In this document: one piece after another, positions 50,459 through 62,507 of the stretch | Layout of the letters: each line of letters starts with the position of its first letter | How positions within the stretch are numbered: position 1 is the first letter of the stretch | NCBI RefSeq assembly: GCF_005938745.2 | Contig: NZ_VCBX02000001.1 | Span: 2,011,001 to 2,075,000 of the forward strand | DNA: 64,000 nucleotides | DNA from: Rhodococcus sp. KBS0724 | Lineage (GTDB): Bacteria; Actinomycetota; Actinomycetes; Mycobacteriales; Mycobacteriaceae | Reading direction: 5' to 3' | Notes under the pieces: model-generated | The model's database searches: none | What the model saw: only the letters and a program-made list of their open reading frames with translations | What the model was told of the DNA's origin: nothing | Position numbers and translations under genes: made by a program

Positions 50459-50642
50459 CGCGTCTGTGGAACAAACTGGCGGGGGAGTGCGTTATGGAGT
50501 TCGTACAGCCCACTTCCTTCAGGAAGTTCAGACGCGTATTACCGGCTCTACCACCACGTCTGGCATACTGAACGGCCGAGTCCGGTTCCGGTTCACGATG
50601 TCGATTGGCGACGTCGACCCGGCGACCATTGAAAGGGACACC

Positions 50643-50876
50643 ATGAAGGCAGGAATCCACCCAACCTACGTAGCGACCACCGTCGTTTGCGGTTGCGGTA
50701 ACACGTTCGAGACTCACAGCACCAAGGAGTCCGGACGCATCAACGTCGAGGTTTGCTCGCAGTGCCACCCCTTCTACACGGGTAAGCAGAAGATTCTTGA
50801 CACCGGTGGACGCGTGGCTCGCTTCGAGGCTCGCTACGGCAAGCGCGCTGACAGCAAGGTTCAGACCGAAGACTAG
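50643..50876 (+). CDS. rpmE: Ribosomal protein L31 (zinc-binding type)
   Basis: 77 aa. ATG at 50643 follows GAAAGGGA. Four Cys residues in [11 protein letters not shown] and [13 protein letters not shown] mark the zinc-binding form, which zinc limitation replaces with a Cys-free paralogue in many actinobacteria. The longer in-frame reading upstream is not conserved-looking. The 184-base leader after the rho terminator contains ACTTCCT/AGGAAGT and CGTCTG/CAGACG inverted repeats. Confidence 0.95.
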   Translation: MKAGIHPTYVATTVVCGCGNTFETHSTKESGRINVEVCSQCHPFYTGKQKILDTGGRVARFEARYGKRADSKVQTED

Positions 50877-50883
50877 CTGTTCC

Positions 50884-50928
50884 GCCGACGCCCGATTTGC
50901 CTTGTGCAGATCGGGCGTCGGCTTTTTT
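50884..50928 (+). terminator. Intrinsic terminator after rpmE
   Basis: A 13-bp stem (50884-50896 with 50910-50922) followed by TTTTTT. Confidence 0.9.
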
Positions 50929-51024
50929 GTGCCTGCACTCGGTTTTGCGCGTTTCCCGGGTAGTAGCGTCGAATTATCTTTAAAGCGCGCACCGTAGGAA
51001 ACGAAACTCAGAGCGGAGCGAACC

Positions 51025-52104
51025 ATGGCAGGCGCAACCAAGCCCTCGGCCATCGACGACATCCTGGCAGAACATGCCGGTCTCGAAGCGCAGATGTCCG
51101 ATCCGGCGCTGCACAACGATCCGACGGCTGCCCGCCGCGTCGGAAAGCGGTTCGCCGAGCTCTCGCCCATCATGTCGACGTACAACAAGCTCACTGCTGC
51201 GCAGGACGATCTGGAAGCCGCGCGTGAACTTGCCGCCGACGATTCCAGCTTTGCCGCCGAGATTCCGGACCTCGAAGCCGAGGTCGCACAGCTCGAGCAG
51301 ACGCTGACCGATCAACTTGCCCCGCGTGACCCTCACGACGGCGACGACGTCGTCCTCGAAGTGAAGTCGGGCGAAGGCGGCGAAGAGTCTGCTCTCTTTG
51401 CTTCCGACCTGGCCCGCATGTACGTCCGCTACGCGGAACGTCACGGCTGGCGCGTCGAAATCCTCGATGCGACGGTTTCAGACCTCGGCGGATACAAAGA
51501 AGCAACCATTTCGATCAAGAGCAAGTCCGACACCCCGGACGGTGTGTGGGCACGACTCAAGTTCGAAGGCGGCGTTCATCGCGTCCAGCGCGTGCCCGTC
51601 ACCGAATCCCAGGGGCGCGTGCACACTTCCGCCGCCGGTGTTCTGGTGTACCCGGAACCCGAAGAGGTCGAACAGGTTCAGATCGACGAGGGTGATCTGC
51701 GCATCGACGTCTACCGTTCGTCCGGCAAGGGTGGTCAGGGCGTCAACACCACCGACTCCGCGGTGCGAATCACTCACCTGCCCACCGGAATTGTCGTTAC
51801 GTGCCAGAACGAGCGCTCGCAGCTTCAGAACAAGGCCCGTGCCATGCAGGTGCTGGCTGCTCGTTTGCAGGTTGTCGCGGAGGAAGCCGCGGACGCGGAA
51901 GCGTCGGCCGGGCGTCAAAGCCAGGTTCGGACCGTCGACCGCTCCGAACGCATCCGCACCTACAACTTTCCCGAGAACCGCATCACCGATCACCGCATCG
52001 GATTCAAGTCGCACAACCTCGACGCAGTGCTCGACGGTGAGCTCGATCCGCTCCTCGACGCATTGGGCAAGGCGGACCGCGAAGCCCGCCTTGCGGCCGA
52101 ATAG
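51025..52104 (+). CDS. prfA: Peptide chain release factor 1
   Basis: 359 aa. RF1 reads UAA and UAG stop codons. The peptidyl-tRNA hydrolysis motif GGQ is at residues 236-238 in [18 protein letters not shown]; that Gln is methylated by PrmC, encoded next. The PVT-type recognition region ([17 protein letters not shown]) is present. Length is normal. ATG at 51025 is preceded by GAGCGGAGCG. Confidence 0.95.
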   Translation: MAGATKPSAIDDILAEHAGLEAQMSDPALHNDPTAARRVGKRFAELSPIMSTYNKLTAAQDDLEAARELAADDSSFAAEIPDLEAEVAQLEQTLTDQLAPRDPHDGDDVVLEVKSGEGGEESALFASDLARMYVRYAERHGWRVEILDATVSDLGGYKEATISIKSKSDTPDGVWARLKFEGGVHRVQRVPVTESQGRVHTSAAGVLVYPEPEEVEQVQIDEGDLRIDVYRSSGKGGQGVNTTDSAVRITHLPTGIVVTCQNERSQLQNKARAMQVLAARLQVVAEEAADAEASAGRQSQVRTVDRSERIRTYNFPENRITDHRIGFKSHNLDAVLDGELDPLLDALGKADREARLAAE

Positions 52105-52154
52105 GCGGGCGACATGACAACTCGCGAAGCGGTCACGCGTGGCAGGCTGTACGC

Positions 52155-53087
52155 GTGAGCAGACTCCCACTCCGTTTGGCGCTGATCGAAGCCGCCAAAG
52201 AGCTCGATGCGGCCGGCGTGCCCAGCCCACGTACTGATGCCGAACTACTGGCGTCGCACCTGCTCGGGGTCGAGCGCACGCGTTTGGGCCTGGTTCCGTT
52301 GGTCGATGCCGAGGTGATCGAGGCGTTCAACGGCATGGTTGCGCAACGCGTGAAGCGAATCCCGTTGCAGCACATCATCGGCAGTGCGTCGATGGGCAAT
52401 ATCGACGTCGCCGTGGGCCCAGGTGTGTTCATTCCCCGTCCGGAAACCGAGTTGCTGATGGGCTGGGCGCTCTCGTTCCTCGAAGGATGCGGCAGTAGGC
52501 CACCGGTCGTGCTGGATCTGTGCACCGGCTCCGGAGTGCTTGCGCTGTCCATCGCCGAGGCGAGGCCAGACGCCGTGGTGCACGCCGTGGAGAAGGAACC
52601 GGCAGCGCTCGCGTGGGCGCGTCGTAACGCCGCGGACCGCGAAGCCGCCGGGGATACCCCGATTCATCTTCATCAAGGTGACGTCACCGATCGAAATCTG
52701 CTGCAGGCACTCGAAGGCAAAGTCGATCTCGTCGTCTCCAACCCGCCGTACATTCCCGAAGGGGCGCAGTTGCAGCCCGAGGTCATGGATTACGACCCGC
52801 ACACGGCTCTCTTCGGTGGGCCGGACGGTTTGTCCGTGATCAAACCCATGATCAGCAACATCGCACGCTGGCTGCGGATCGGCGGTGCCGCGGGGATCGA
52901 ACACGACGACACCAACGGTGACGGCGTCGCGGCACTGTTCTCGGGTCGACGGGTATTCGGCGAAGTCGAGCAGCATCCGGACCTGGCCGGTCGCCCCCGT
53001 TTTGTTGTCGCGAGACGCGTCGCCACGAGTGTGGAAGCCCAGCGTGAGCGAGACCACGGAATGCCGAGTGACAGGATGGTCCAGTGA
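52155..53087 (+). CDS. prmC: Release-factor glutamine methyltransferase
   Basis: 310 aa. This SAM enzyme methylates the Gln of the GGQ motif in RF1 and RF2. IPRPETELLMGWAL, the SAM motif VLDLCTGSGVLALSIA and the catalytic NPPY (196-199) are all present. GTG at 52155 follows the short gap after prfA. The C-terminus extends about 20 residues past the conserved core and overlaps sua5 by 4 bases. Confidence 0.93.
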   Translation: MSRLPLRLALIEAAKELDAAGVPSPRTDAELLASHLLGVERTRLGLVPLVDAEVIEAFNGMVAQRVKRIPLQHIIGSASMGNIDVAVGPGVFIPRPETELLMGWALSFLEGCGSRPPVVLDLCTGSGVLALSIAEARPDAVVHAVEKEPAALAWARRNAADREAAGDTPIHLHQGDVTDRNLLQALEGKVDLVVSNPPYIPEGAQLQPEVMDYDPHTALFGGPDGLSVIKPMISNIARWLRIGGAAGIEHDDTNGDGVAALFSGRRVFGEVEQHPDLAGRPRFVVARRVATSVEAQRERDHGMPSDRMVQ

Positions 53088-53746
53088 GCACCGTTTACGA
53101 CTGTAGTGAAATTGATACCCGCACGGCAGGTCTAGCTGCCGCTAAGAATGCACTCAAAGCCGGACGCCTGGTTGTCCTTCCGACGGACACTCTGTACGGA
53201 TTGGCTGCCGATGCCTTTGACAGCGAGGCGGTCACGAGCCTCCTCCGCGCGAAGGGGCGCGGCCGGGACATGCCGGTTCCCGTTCTGGTCGGATCCTGGA
53301 ACACCATCGACGGACTCGTCTACAGCGTGCGCCCGCAGGCACGCGATCTCGTTCGGGCATTCTGGCCGGGCGGGCTGAGTTTGGTTGTCGAACAAGCGCC
53401 CTCGTTGGCCTGGGATCTCGGCGATACACGCGGAACGGTCATGCTTCGGATGCCGCTGCACCCCGTCGCCCTCGAATTGTTGCGCGACGTCGGGCCACTG
53501 GCCGTGTCCAGCGCCAACATCTCCGGACGGCCACCGGCCACCACGGTCGACGAAGCCCGCGATCAACTCGGCGGCTCGGCCAGTGTCTACCTCGACGGCG
53601 GCCCGGCAGCACATGCAGTGGCGTCGACGATCGTGGATCTGACCGGCGACTCGCCCCGAATCCTGCGGGTCGGCGCTGTGTCCGCGGAAGACATCGCCGA
53701 CGTGTTGGGCACCACCCCGGAAAGCCTTGTAGAGGGAGTTTCGTAA
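53084..53746 (+). CDS. tsaC: Threonylcarbamoyl-AMP synthase
   Basis: 220 aa of the YrdC/Sua5 family. It makes threonylcarbamoyl-AMP for the t6A37 modification of ANN-decoding tRNAs. VVLPTDTLYGLAADAF, KGRGRDMPVPVLV and AVSSANISGRPPATT are the family motifs. It has the short (TsaC) length without the extra Sua5 domain. GTG overlaps prmC, and the pair precedes wecA as in mycobacteria. Confidence 0.93.
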   Translation: MSTVYDCSEIDTRTAGLAAAKNALKAGRLVVLPTDTLYGLAADAFDSEAVTSLLRAKGRGRDMPVPVLVGSWNTIDGLVYSVRPQARDLVRAFWPGGLSLVVEQAPSLAWDLGDTRGTVMLRMPLHPVALELLRDVGPLAVSSANISGRPPATTVDEARDQLGGSASVYLDGGPAAHAVASTIVDLTGDSPRILRVGAVSAEDIADVLGTTPESLVEGVS

Positions 53747-53786
53747 CGATGGTCGGTGCCCGCCAGAACACGGGTGATTATCCCCA

Positions 53787-54971
53787 GTGATCACGACGCA
53801 CCGGGCCACCGAGATCCTCGCGCAGTCCAGCGGGGGAGTGGGCGTACCGATCCGAGAACTCCTCCTGGTTCTGTGCACCGCTGCTGTGGTCACCTATCTG
53901 GCTACCGGCGCCGTGCGGGTCCTTGCCATCCGGTTCGGCGCGGTTGCGATACCGCGCGACCGTGACGTTCACGTCAAGCCGACCCCCCGTCTCGGTGGCG
54001 TCGGCATGTACGTCGGCCTGGCTGCCGGTCTGCTCTTCGCGCAGCAATTGCCTGCTCTGACACGAGGATTCGAGTTCGACAGTCATGACGTTCAAGCGGC
54101 TCTGGTGTCCGGCGGAGTCATAGTCCTGGTCGGCATCATCGATGACAAGTGGGGGCTCGACGCTCTCACGAAGTTCGTCGGCCAGGTGACTGCCGCCGGA
54201 ATCATGGTGGTGATGGGCGTCAGTTGGTTCATCATCTACAACCCATTCGGCGACGGCGGATCGACAATCATTCTCGATCAGATTCAATCGGGTCTGTTCA
54301 CCGTCGCTGTTGCCGTCGCGACCATCAACGCCATGAATTTCGTCGACGGTCTCGACGGTCTGGCAGCGGGTCTCGGCCTCATTGCAGCGGTCGCGATCCT
54401 GCTCTTCTCGATCGGACTCCTGCACGATCAGGGCGGCGATGTGAGCGTGTACCCACCGGCGATGATTGCCGCTGCTCTCGCCGGAGCGTGCCTCGGATTC
54501 CTGCCGCACAATTTCAATCCGGCACGGATCTTCATGGGTGATTCCGGATCCATGTTGATCGGACTCATGCTCGCCGCGATCTCGACTTCCGCGTCGGGAC
54601 GGATTCCGCTGACGGCCTACGGTACGCGCGACCTTGTCGCTCTACTGGCACCGTTGTTGCTGGTCGGTGCTGTGATGTTCATCCCCATGCTGGACATGCT
54701 GCTCGCCGTCATCCGTCGCACGCGGGCAGGTGTCAGTCCGTTCAGTCCGGACAAGATGCATCTGCATCACCGGTTGCTGCAGATCGGTCACACCCATCGC
54801 CGGGTTGTGCTGGTCATCTACTCGTGGGTGGGCGTTCTGGCGTTCGGCGCCGTGGGATCTTCGCTGTTGGATCGACAGTTGGTTGTCGTCCTCGTGGCCG
54901 CCGGAATGCTCGCAGCATTTCTGTTCACCGCGATCCCGTCGCTGCGTGATCGTCGGCAGGAGCGGCAGTAG
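53787..54971 (+). CDS. wecA: WecA-type polyprenyl-phosphate GlcNAc-1-phosphate transferase
   Basis: 394 aa, about 11 membrane segments. In mycobacteria the orthologue (Rfe/WecA) starts linker-unit synthesis for arabinogalactan on decaprenyl-[52 protein letters not shown] and the His-rich DKMHLHHRLL loop are diagnostic and differ from the MraY pattern. GTG at 53787 is used. The 31 bases to the AtpI-like gene suggest co-transcription with the atp operon. Confidence 0.9.
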   Translation: MITTHRATEILAQSSGGVGVPIRELLLVLCTAAVVTYLATGAVRVLAIRFGAVAIPRDRDVHVKPTPRLGGVGMYVGLAAGLLFAQQLPALTRGFEFDSHDVQAALVSGGVIVLVGIIDDKWGLDALTKFVGQVTAAGIMVVMGVSWFIIYNPFGDGGSTIILDQIQSGLFTVAVAVATINAMNFVDGLDGLAAGLGLIAAVAILLFSIGLLHDQGGDVSVYPPAMIAAALAGACLGFLPHNFNPARIFMGDSGSMLIGLMLAAISTSASGRIPLTAYGTRDLVALLAPLLLVGAVMFIPMLDMLLAVIRRTRAGVSPFSPDKMHLHHRLLQIGHTHRRVVLVIYSWVGVLAFGAVGSSLLDRQLVVVLVAAGMLAAFLFTAIPSLRDRRQERQ

Positions 54972-55002
54972 CCAGCTTTTCCGATCCATTACCCTTGGCA
55001 TC

Positions 55003-55473
55003 GTGACGAACACCCCGCAATCAGTGCCGGCATCGCAGCCCATTCCCGATTCGACCGCAGCAATGCGTTCTGCAGTGAAGTGGGGCGTGATCGGACTGGT
55101 TGTGCTGACCATCGTCGGGTCCCTGCTCGGGTGGCTGATCGGTGGTAAGGAAGGCCTGTACGGCGCGCTTCTCGGCGCGGCTGTTGGCGGCGGGTTCATT
55201 CTCTTCACCGCGCTCGGCGTGCTTCTCACATCGAAGCTGCCTGCTCTGACCGCCGGCGCCGTTCTTCTCGGCACCTGGTTGCTCAAGATGATCCTGGCGA
55301 TTGTGGTGCTCGCGATCCTGAAACCGCTCGACTTCTACGACAAGACCTCGTTGGTACTGGTCATGGTATTTGCGTTGGTTATCGTCCTCGGGGCGGAAAC
55401 GTACGGCGTTCTCGGAACCAAGACTCCGTACGTGGATCCCACTCCCAGCGCTCCGATCAACGACGACGAGTAG
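55003..55473 (+). CDS. AtpI-like membrane protein
   Basis: 156 aa with four hydrophobic segments (about 28-50, 55-80, 85-108, 115-140). It occupies the place of mycobacterial Rv1303 ahead of atpB and probably has an assembly or ion-related role like AtpI; sequence similarity to AtpI itself is weak. GTG at 55003 is chosen from where membrane-like sequence begins; the longer frame shadows wecA. The polar tail is acidic (PSAPINDDE). Confidence 0.75.
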   Translation: MTNTPQSVPASQPIPDSTAAMRSAVKWGVIGLVVLTIVGSLLGWLIGGKEGLYGALLGAAVGGGFILFTALGVLLTSKLPALTAGAVLLGTWLLKMILAIVVLAILKPLDFYDKTSLVLVMVFALVIVLGAETYGVLGTKTPYVDPTPSAPINDDE

Positions 55474-55581
55474 TACTACAAAACGTAACAAACTGCCCCT
55501 TCAGGTACCCCATCTACACAATGTCGTAGATGACTTGGTAGGGTCAGCGTCAAGCGAGAGCAAAGGCAGGCTAGGTAACCC

Positions 55582-55755
55582 TCAGCCGACGATGCCATGT
55601 GCTCGCAGGTGGTCGATATTCTGGGCCACTGAGTCGACGAGAGTCGCCGACACCGACAGAAGCCAGGCCCCGCGAGGGTTCTCCAGCAGCTGACGAATGC
55701 GCGAGTCGAACTTGTCGACTTGTAGATCGTCAATGTCCGATCGAACCGCAGTCAA
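55582..55755 (-). CDS. Putative 57-aa protein antisense to the atpB leader
   Basis: An open minus-strand frame from TTG at 55755 to TGA at 55582. The product reads like a folded or helical protein: an acidic start (SDIDDLQVDKFDSRIRQLLE) and a mixed hydrophobic part (GAWLLSVSATLVDSVAQN). No ATG or GTG start and no clear ribosome-binding site are visible, and third-position GC is lower than in neighbouring genes. It may be a small gene or the remnant of a larger one. I recognise no family. Confidence 0.3.
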   Translation of the reverse strand: MTAVRSDIDDLQVDKFDSRIRQLLENPRGAWLLSVSATLVDSVAQNIDHLRAHGIVG

Positions 55756-56579
55756 TGATGGCTGCGGACCGACTACGGGAGAGAACGCTGAGCGTCACCA
55801 CCCTGGCCGCCGTGGAGTTCCACGCGCCGTCACTAGACGATTTTTTCCCCGAATCAGTACTGATTCACGCGGGTCCGTTCGAGCTCGACCGACTGATGCT
55901 CATCCGCATCCTGATGTCGGTGTTGGTAGCAGCGTTCTTCGCAATTGCGATGCGCAGCCCGCGGTTGATTCCGCGTGGTGTGCAGAACGTAGCCGAGATC
56001 GCGTTGGACTTCGTTCGCGTGCAGATCGCCGAAGACGTTCTCGGTAAGGAACAGGGCAAGCGATTCCTGCCTGTCATTGCCACGATCTTCTTCGTCGTTA
56101 TCGCCAACAACGTCTCCGCGATCATCCCCTTCTTGAACATCTCACCGAACGCACGTATCGGCATGCCGTTGGTTCTCGCGGCGCTCGCATACATCGTCTT
56201 CAACTACGTGGGCATCAAGAAGTACGGCTTCTTCAAGTATGTGAAGAGCAGCATCGTTGTTCCGGGTGTTCCGACTGCCCTGCACTTCCTGCTGATCCCG
56301 ATCGAGTTCATCTCGACGTTCGTACTGCGCCCCTTCACGTTGATGGTTCGTCTTATGGCCAACATGTTGGCCGGCCACATCCTGCTGGTGCTGTTCCTCG
56401 GAGCAACGAACTTCTTTGTCCTCAACGGCGGCTTCCAGGCACTCTTCGGTGTTGCCTCCCTGGCCGCAGCCATCGCCTTCACCTTCTTCGAAATTCTGGT
56501 GATCGTTCTGCAGGCCTACGTTTTCTCTCTGCTGGCCGCGGTCTACATCGACCTCGCGCTGCACGCCGAAGATCACTGA
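55755..56579 (+). CDS. atpB: ATP synthase Fo subunit a
   Basis: 274 aa from ATG at 55755. Five or six membrane segments; the essential Arg of the proton half-channel is in LRPFTLMVRLMANMLAGHI. The start is uncertain. ATG at 55755 has no ribosome-binding site, whereas GGGAG at 55777-55781 lies six bases before a CTG codon at 55788, which would give a 263-aa protein starting SVTTLAAVEFHAPS after the initiator. atpE follows after 80 bases. Confidence 0.92.
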   Translation: MMAADRLRERTLSVTTLAAVEFHAPSLDDFFPESVLIHAGPFELDRLMLIRILMSVLVAAFFAIAMRSPRLIPRGVQNVAEIALDFVRVQIAEDVLGKEQGKRFLPVIATIFFVVIANNVSAIIPFLNISPNARIGMPLVLAALAYIVFNYVGIKKYGFFKYVKSSIVVPGVPTALHFLLIPIEFISTFVLRPFTLMVRLMANMLAGHILLVLFLGATNFFVLNGGFQALFGVASLAAAIAFTFFEILVIVLQAYVFSLLAAVYIDLALHAEDH

Positions 56580-56611
56580 CCACACCACATTTCAGCTACA
56601 CCAAGAACTGA

Positions 56612-56908
<297 letters not shown>

Positions 56909-56917
56909 GCGACCGAC

Positions 56918-57478
56918 ATGGCAGCCACCATTACTCTGCTCGCGGCCGCTGAGGGTGAGACTCACAACCCTCTCGTGCCCGCGACGTACGACATCGTATG
57001 GTCCATCGTCTGCCTCGTCGTTGTCGGTTTTGTCTTCTGGAAGTTCGTTCTTCCGATGTTCCAGAAGGTCCTTGCCGATCGCACCGAGCAGATCGAGGGC
57101 GGGATCAAGAAGGCCGAAGAGGCACAGGCTGAGGCAAAGGAAGCGCTCGAGCAGTACCGCGCGCAGCTTGCCGAAGCTCGTACCGAGGCCGCGCAGATCC
57201 GTGAGGAAGCGCGCACCCAGGGTCAGCAGATCATTGCTGACATGAAGGTTCAGGCGCAGGAGGAGAGCGATCGCATCGTGGCCGCAGGCCACAGCCAGCT
57301 CGTCGCCCAGCGTCAGCAGATCGTCGCTGAGCTCCGCTCGGATCTCGGCAGGACCGCTGTAGACCTGGCCGAGAAGGTCATCGGAGAGTCCCTCGCCGAC
57401 GACGTGAAGCGCGCCGGAACGGTTGATCGATTCCTCAACGAGCTCGACGCCGTCAGCGCTGATTCAGCCAGGAAGTGA
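56918..57478 (+). CDS. atpF: ATP synthase Fo subunit b
   Basis: 186 aa. One N-terminal membrane helix (about 24-45, [21 protein letters not shown]) followed by a long charged coiled coil typical of the peripheral stalk ([20 protein letters not shown]). In mycobacteria a second b-like sequence is fused to delta; here b and delta are separate genes with a 3-6 base gap or overlap depending on the atpH start. Confidence 0.94.
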   Translation: MAATITLLAAAEGETHNPLVPATYDIVWSIVCLVVVGFVFWKFVLPMFQKVLADRTEQIEGGIKKAEEAQAEAKEALEQYRAQLAEARTEAAQIREEARTQGQQIIADMKVQAQEESDRIVAAGHSQLVAQRQQIVAELRSDLGRTAVDLAEKVIGESLADDVKRAGTVDRFLNELDAVSADSARK

Positions 57479-57483
57479 GCAAC

Positions 57484-58308
57484 ATGTACGCAGCGAGCCG
57501 TGAATCCTTGGCGCAGACGCGTTCTGCGCTGAGCAGCGCCCTGGGCGCAGTCTCTGCAGGTGCCGCTACCGCGGCCGCTGCGCAGGCTGGGTCCGAGCTC
57601 TTCTCGGTGGTCGAGGTACTCGACGGCCAGCGCGCTCTTCGTAGCGCGCTGGCTGACGCTTCGGCACCGGTCGCTGGTCGCCAGGGCTTGGCTGAGCAGT
57701 TGTTCTCCGGGAAGGTCGGCGCGGAAGCGTTGGCAACCGTGAAAGCAGCTGCAGGCCAGGATTGGTCAGCGGGCCGCGACCTGGTCAACTCGCTCGAACT
57801 GCTCGGCCGCGAAGCTCTGCTCCGCGCCGCAGCAGATCAGGGTCAGTTGGACACCGTCGAGGACGAGCTGTTCCGTCTCGGTCGCATCGTGGCAGGGGAT
57901 CCCAGCCTGGAGCAGACGCTCTCGGATCTGTCGGTTCCCGCAGCCCGCAAGCGTGAGTTCCTTTCGCGCCTGCTCTACGGCAAGGTCACCGCGGTCACCG
58001 AGGCACTTGCCGGACAGGCCGTCGGCCGGTTGAAGTCTGCACCCGCAGACACTTTCGACCAGCTGTCGAATCTTGCCGCCGCGCAGCGTGATACCGCTGT
58101 TGCCCACGTGCGTAGCGCTTCGGCGTTGAGCACGGAGCAGACGGATCGTCTGACGAGCACACTTACCCGCACCTACGGGAAGCCGGTAACCGTGCACGTC
58201 GAGATCGATCCCGCACTTCTCAGCGGCTTGGTCGTCCGGGTGGGCGACGAGGTCATCGACGGCAGCGCAGCGGGACGACTCGCAGCACTGCGGAAGAACC
58301 TCAAATAG
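57484..58308 (+). CDS. atpH: ATP synthase F1 subunit delta
   Basis: 274 aa, the long actinobacterial form (E. coli delta is about 177 aa). The C-terminal half, with [22 protein letters not shown] and [25 protein letters not shown], is the conserved OSCP/delta core. ATG at 57484 has AGGAAG eight bases upstream; GTG at 57475 overlaps the atpF stop and is an alternative. It links the peripheral stalk to the F1 head. Confidence 0.92.
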   Translation: MYAASRESLAQTRSALSSALGAVSAGAATAAAAQAGSELFSVVEVLDGQRALRSALADASAPVAGRQGLAEQLFSGKVGAEALATVKAAAGQDWSAGRDLVNSLELLGREALLRAAADQGQLDTVEDELFRLGRIVAGDPSLEQTLSDLSVPAARKREFLSRLLYGKVTAVTEALAGQAVGRLKSAPADTFDQLSNLAAAQRDTAVAHVRSASALSTEQTDRLTSTLTRTYGKPVTVHVEIDPALLSGLVVRVGDEVIDGSAAGRLAALRKNLK

Positions 58309-58370
58309 TCCTTCAGCCGAACACACACTCCAGATCTTTTCGAAGACCAGATACCGAGAGCAGGAAAAAC

Positions 58371-60014
58371 ATGGCGGAGCTGACGATCTCCTCCGACGAG
58401 ATCCGTAGCGCGATCGACAACTACACCGCGAGCTACTCCCCGGAGGCCTCCCGTGAGGAGGTCGGCACAGTGACCGACACCAGTGACGGCATTGCGCACG
58501 TCTCTGGCCTGCCTTCGGCTATGTCCAACGAACTGTTGGAGTTCCCCGGTGGAATCGTCGGCGTCGCGCTCAACCTGGATGCCACCGAAATCGGTGCAGT
58601 CATCCTGGGTGACTACCAGAACATTCAAGAAGGCCAGGAAGTAAAGCGCACGGGCGACGTTCTGTCGGTTCCCGTCGGCGACGCTTTCCTCGGCCGCGTC
58701 ATCGACCCGTTGGGTGCTCCCATCGACGGCCTCGGCGAGATCGAGAGCACCGAAAACCGTGCACTCGAACTGCAGGCCGCTTCGGTGCTCGAGCGCCAGC
58801 CGGTCGAAGAGCCGCTCCAGACGGGTATCAAGGCTATCGACGCCATGACCCCGATCGGCCGCGGCCAGCGCCAGCTCATCATCGGCGACCGCAAGACCGG
58901 CAAGACCGCGGTCTGCATCGACGCGATCCTGAACCAGAAGGCCAACTGGGATTCCGGCGATGTCAACAAGCAGGTTCGCTGCATCTACGTTGCCATCGGT
59001 CAGAAGGGCTCCACCATCGCGGGCGTCAAGGCTGCCCTCGAGGAGAAGGGCGCGATGGAATACACCACCATCGTTGCTGCTCCGGCTTCTGATTCCGCAG
59101 GCTTCAAGTGGCTCGCACCGTACACCGGCTCGGCCATCGGCCAGCACTGGATGTACCAGGGCAAGCACGTTCTGGTCGTGTTCGACGACCTGACCAAGCA
59201 GGCAGAGGCGTACCGCGCCATCTCGCTGCTGCTGCGTCGCCCGCCGGGACGTGAGGCATACCCCGGTGACGTCTTCTACTTGCACTCCCGTCTGCTGGAG
59301 CGTTCGGCGAAGCTGTCCGACGCACTCGGCGGTGGCTCGCTGACGGCTCTGCCGATCATCGAGACCAAGGCAAACGACGTCTCGGCTTACATCCCGACCA
59401 ACGTCATCTCCATCACCGACGGCCAGGTCTTCCTTGAGTCCGACCTGTTCAACAAGGGCGTTCGCCCCGCGATCAACGTCGGTATCTCGGTCTCCCGAGT
59501 CGGTGGCGCTGCACAGACCAAGGGTATGAAGAAGGTTTCCGGTTCGCTGCGTCTGGAACTGGCTCAGTTCCGTGAGCTCGAAGCGTTCTCCGCCTTCGCA
59601 TCCGACCTCGACGCTGCCTCCAAGGCTCAGCTCGAGCGCGGTGCCCGTCTGGTCGAGCTGCTCAAGCAGGATCAGTACAGCCCGATCCCCGTCGAAGACC
59701 AGATCATCTCGATCTACCTCGCCGGCGAAGGCACCTTCGACAGCGTCCCGATCGGCGACGTCCGTCGCTTCGAGAAGGAACTGCTCGAAGACCTCAAGCA
59801 CTCGGCTGCCGGCGTTTACGCCAGCATCAATGGCGGTAAGGCACTCGATGCCGACAACGCTGCTGCGCTGATCGCTGCAACAGACAAGTTCAAGGAAGGC
59901 TTCATCGCATCCGACGGAAGCCGGGTCGTGAACGAAGCCGAGGCCGCCGCTCTGGGCGCAGACGAGGTCGAGAACGAGCAGATCAACGTCAAGCGCAAGA
60001 CCGTCAGCAAGTGA
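58371..60014 (+). CDS. atpA: ATP synthase F1 subunit alpha
   Basis: 547 aa. The P-loop [10 protein letters not shown] binds nucleotide at the non-catalytic site, and the arginine-finger region lies in [19 protein letters not shown]-terminal extension of about 35 residues after the usual end ([22 protein letters not shown]) is characteristic of mycobacterial-type alpha, where it suppresses ATP hydrolysis. AGCAGGAAAAAC precedes the ATG. Confidence 0.96.
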   Translation: MAELTISSDEIRSAIDNYTASYSPEASREEVGTVTDTSDGIAHVSGLPSAMSNELLEFPGGIVGVALNLDATEIGAVILGDYQNIQEGQEVKRTGDVLSVPVGDAFLGRVIDPLGAPIDGLGEIESTENRALELQAASVLERQPVEEPLQTGIKAIDAMTPIGRGQRQLIIGDRKTGKTAVCIDAILNQKANWDSGDVNKQVRCIYVAIGQKGSTIAGVKAALEEKGAMEYTTIVAAPASDSAGFKWLAPYTGSAIGQHWMYQGKHVLVVFDDLTKQAEAYRAISLLLRRPPGREAYPGDVFYLHSRLLERSAKLSDALGGGSLTALPIIETKANDVSAYIPTNVISITDGQVFLESDLFNKGVRPAINVGISVSRVGGAAQTKGMKKVSGSLRLELAQFRELEAFSAFASDLDAASKAQLERGARLVELLKQDQYSPIPVEDQIISIYLAGEGTFDSVPIGDVRRFEKELLEDLKHSAAGVYASINGGKALDADNAAALIAATDKFKEGFIASDGSRVVNEAEAAALGADEVENEQINVKRKTVSK

Positions 60015-60062
60015 CGTACGCGCCCATGACACTGCGAATTCCGAAGGGAGAGTGATTGATCG

Positions 60063-61046
60063 ATGGCAAGCATTCTCGAATTGCGGTCCCGTATCAAGTC
60101 GGTCAACTCGACCAAGAAGATCACCAAAGCACAGGAACTGATCGCGACTTCGCGTATCACGAAGGCTCAGATTCGCGTCGCCGCATCCAAGCCGTATGCC
60201 GAGGAGATCACGAAGGTACTCACCGAATTGGCGAGTGCGTCTGCTTCGCTCGATCACCCGCTGCTCAACGAGCGTCCGGAGCCCAAGCGGGCTGCGGTGC
60301 TCGTTGTCACCAGTGACCGCGGCATGTGCGGTGGCTACAACTCCAACGTCCTCAAGCAGGCAGAAGAGCTCATGACTCTGCTCCGCAGCGAGGGCAAGGA
60401 GCCGGTTGTCTACGTGCTCGGTTCCAAGGGACTCGGGTACTACACGTTCCGTGGCCGCAACGTCGGTGCTGCGTGGACGGGCTTCTCGCAGGATCCGGGT
60501 TACTCGGATGCCGCGAAGGCCAGCCGCCACCTGGTGGAACTCTTCATGGCAGGTTCGGGCAACCAGGTCGATGCTCCGAACGGCGAAGGCACCATCGAGG
60601 GCGTCGACGAACTCCATATCGTCTACACCCGCTTCGTGTCGATGCTGACGCAGACCCCCGAGGTTCGCCGTATGGCTCCGCTCGAGGTGTCCGTGTCCGA
60701 AGAGCACATCGAACTCGGTGACGACATGCTGACCAACGGTCACGACGACGACCACTCCACCGGTCCCGTCGCTGACTTCAGCTTCGAACCGGAGCCGGAG
60801 AAGCTGCTCGGCGCACTTCTGCCGAAGTACGTCAGCACGCGAATCTTCTCGTCGCTTCTCGATGCTGCGGCATCGGAGTCGGCAGCCCGTCGTACCGCTA
60901 TGAAGGCCGCGACGGACAACGCAAACGAACTGGTGAACACGTTGAGCCGTCAGGCCAACCAGGCTCGCCAGGCCCAGATCACCCAGGAAATCAGCGAGAT
61001 CGTCGGCGGCGCCAACGCGCTCGCCTCGAGCGCAGGAAGTGACTAG
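60063..61046 (+). CDS. atpG: ATP synthase F1 subunit gamma
   Basis: 327 aa, the rotor shaft. The N-terminal helix ([24 protein letters not shown]) and C-terminal helix ([24 protein letters not shown] region) are conserved, as is [14 protein letters not shown]. It is longer than E. coli gamma because of an acidic insertion near residues 205-245 ([21 protein letters not shown]), in keeping with the extra loop described in actinobacterial gamma. Confidence 0.95.
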   Translation: MASILELRSRIKSVNSTKKITKAQELIATSRITKAQIRVAASKPYAEEITKVLTELASASASLDHPLLNERPEPKRAAVLVVTSDRGMCGGYNSNVLKQAEELMTLLRSEGKEPVVYVLGSKGLGYYTFRGRNVGAAWTGFSQDPGYSDAAKASRHLVELFMAGSGNQVDAPNGEGTIEGVDELHIVYTRFVSMLTQTPEVRRMAPLEVSVSEEHIELGDDMLTNGHDDDHSTGPVADFSFEPEPEKLLGALLPKYVSTRIFSSLLDAAASESAARRTAMKAATDNANELVNTLSRQANQARQAQITQEISEIVGGANALASSAGSD

Positions 61047-62501
<1,455 letters not shown>

Positions 62502-62507
62502 TCCACG

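Noticed and set aside
55476..55733. An 85-codon minus-strand frame before atpB
   Set aside because: Cys- and Ser-rich, not protein-like; the alternative 57-codon frame in the same place has better composition.
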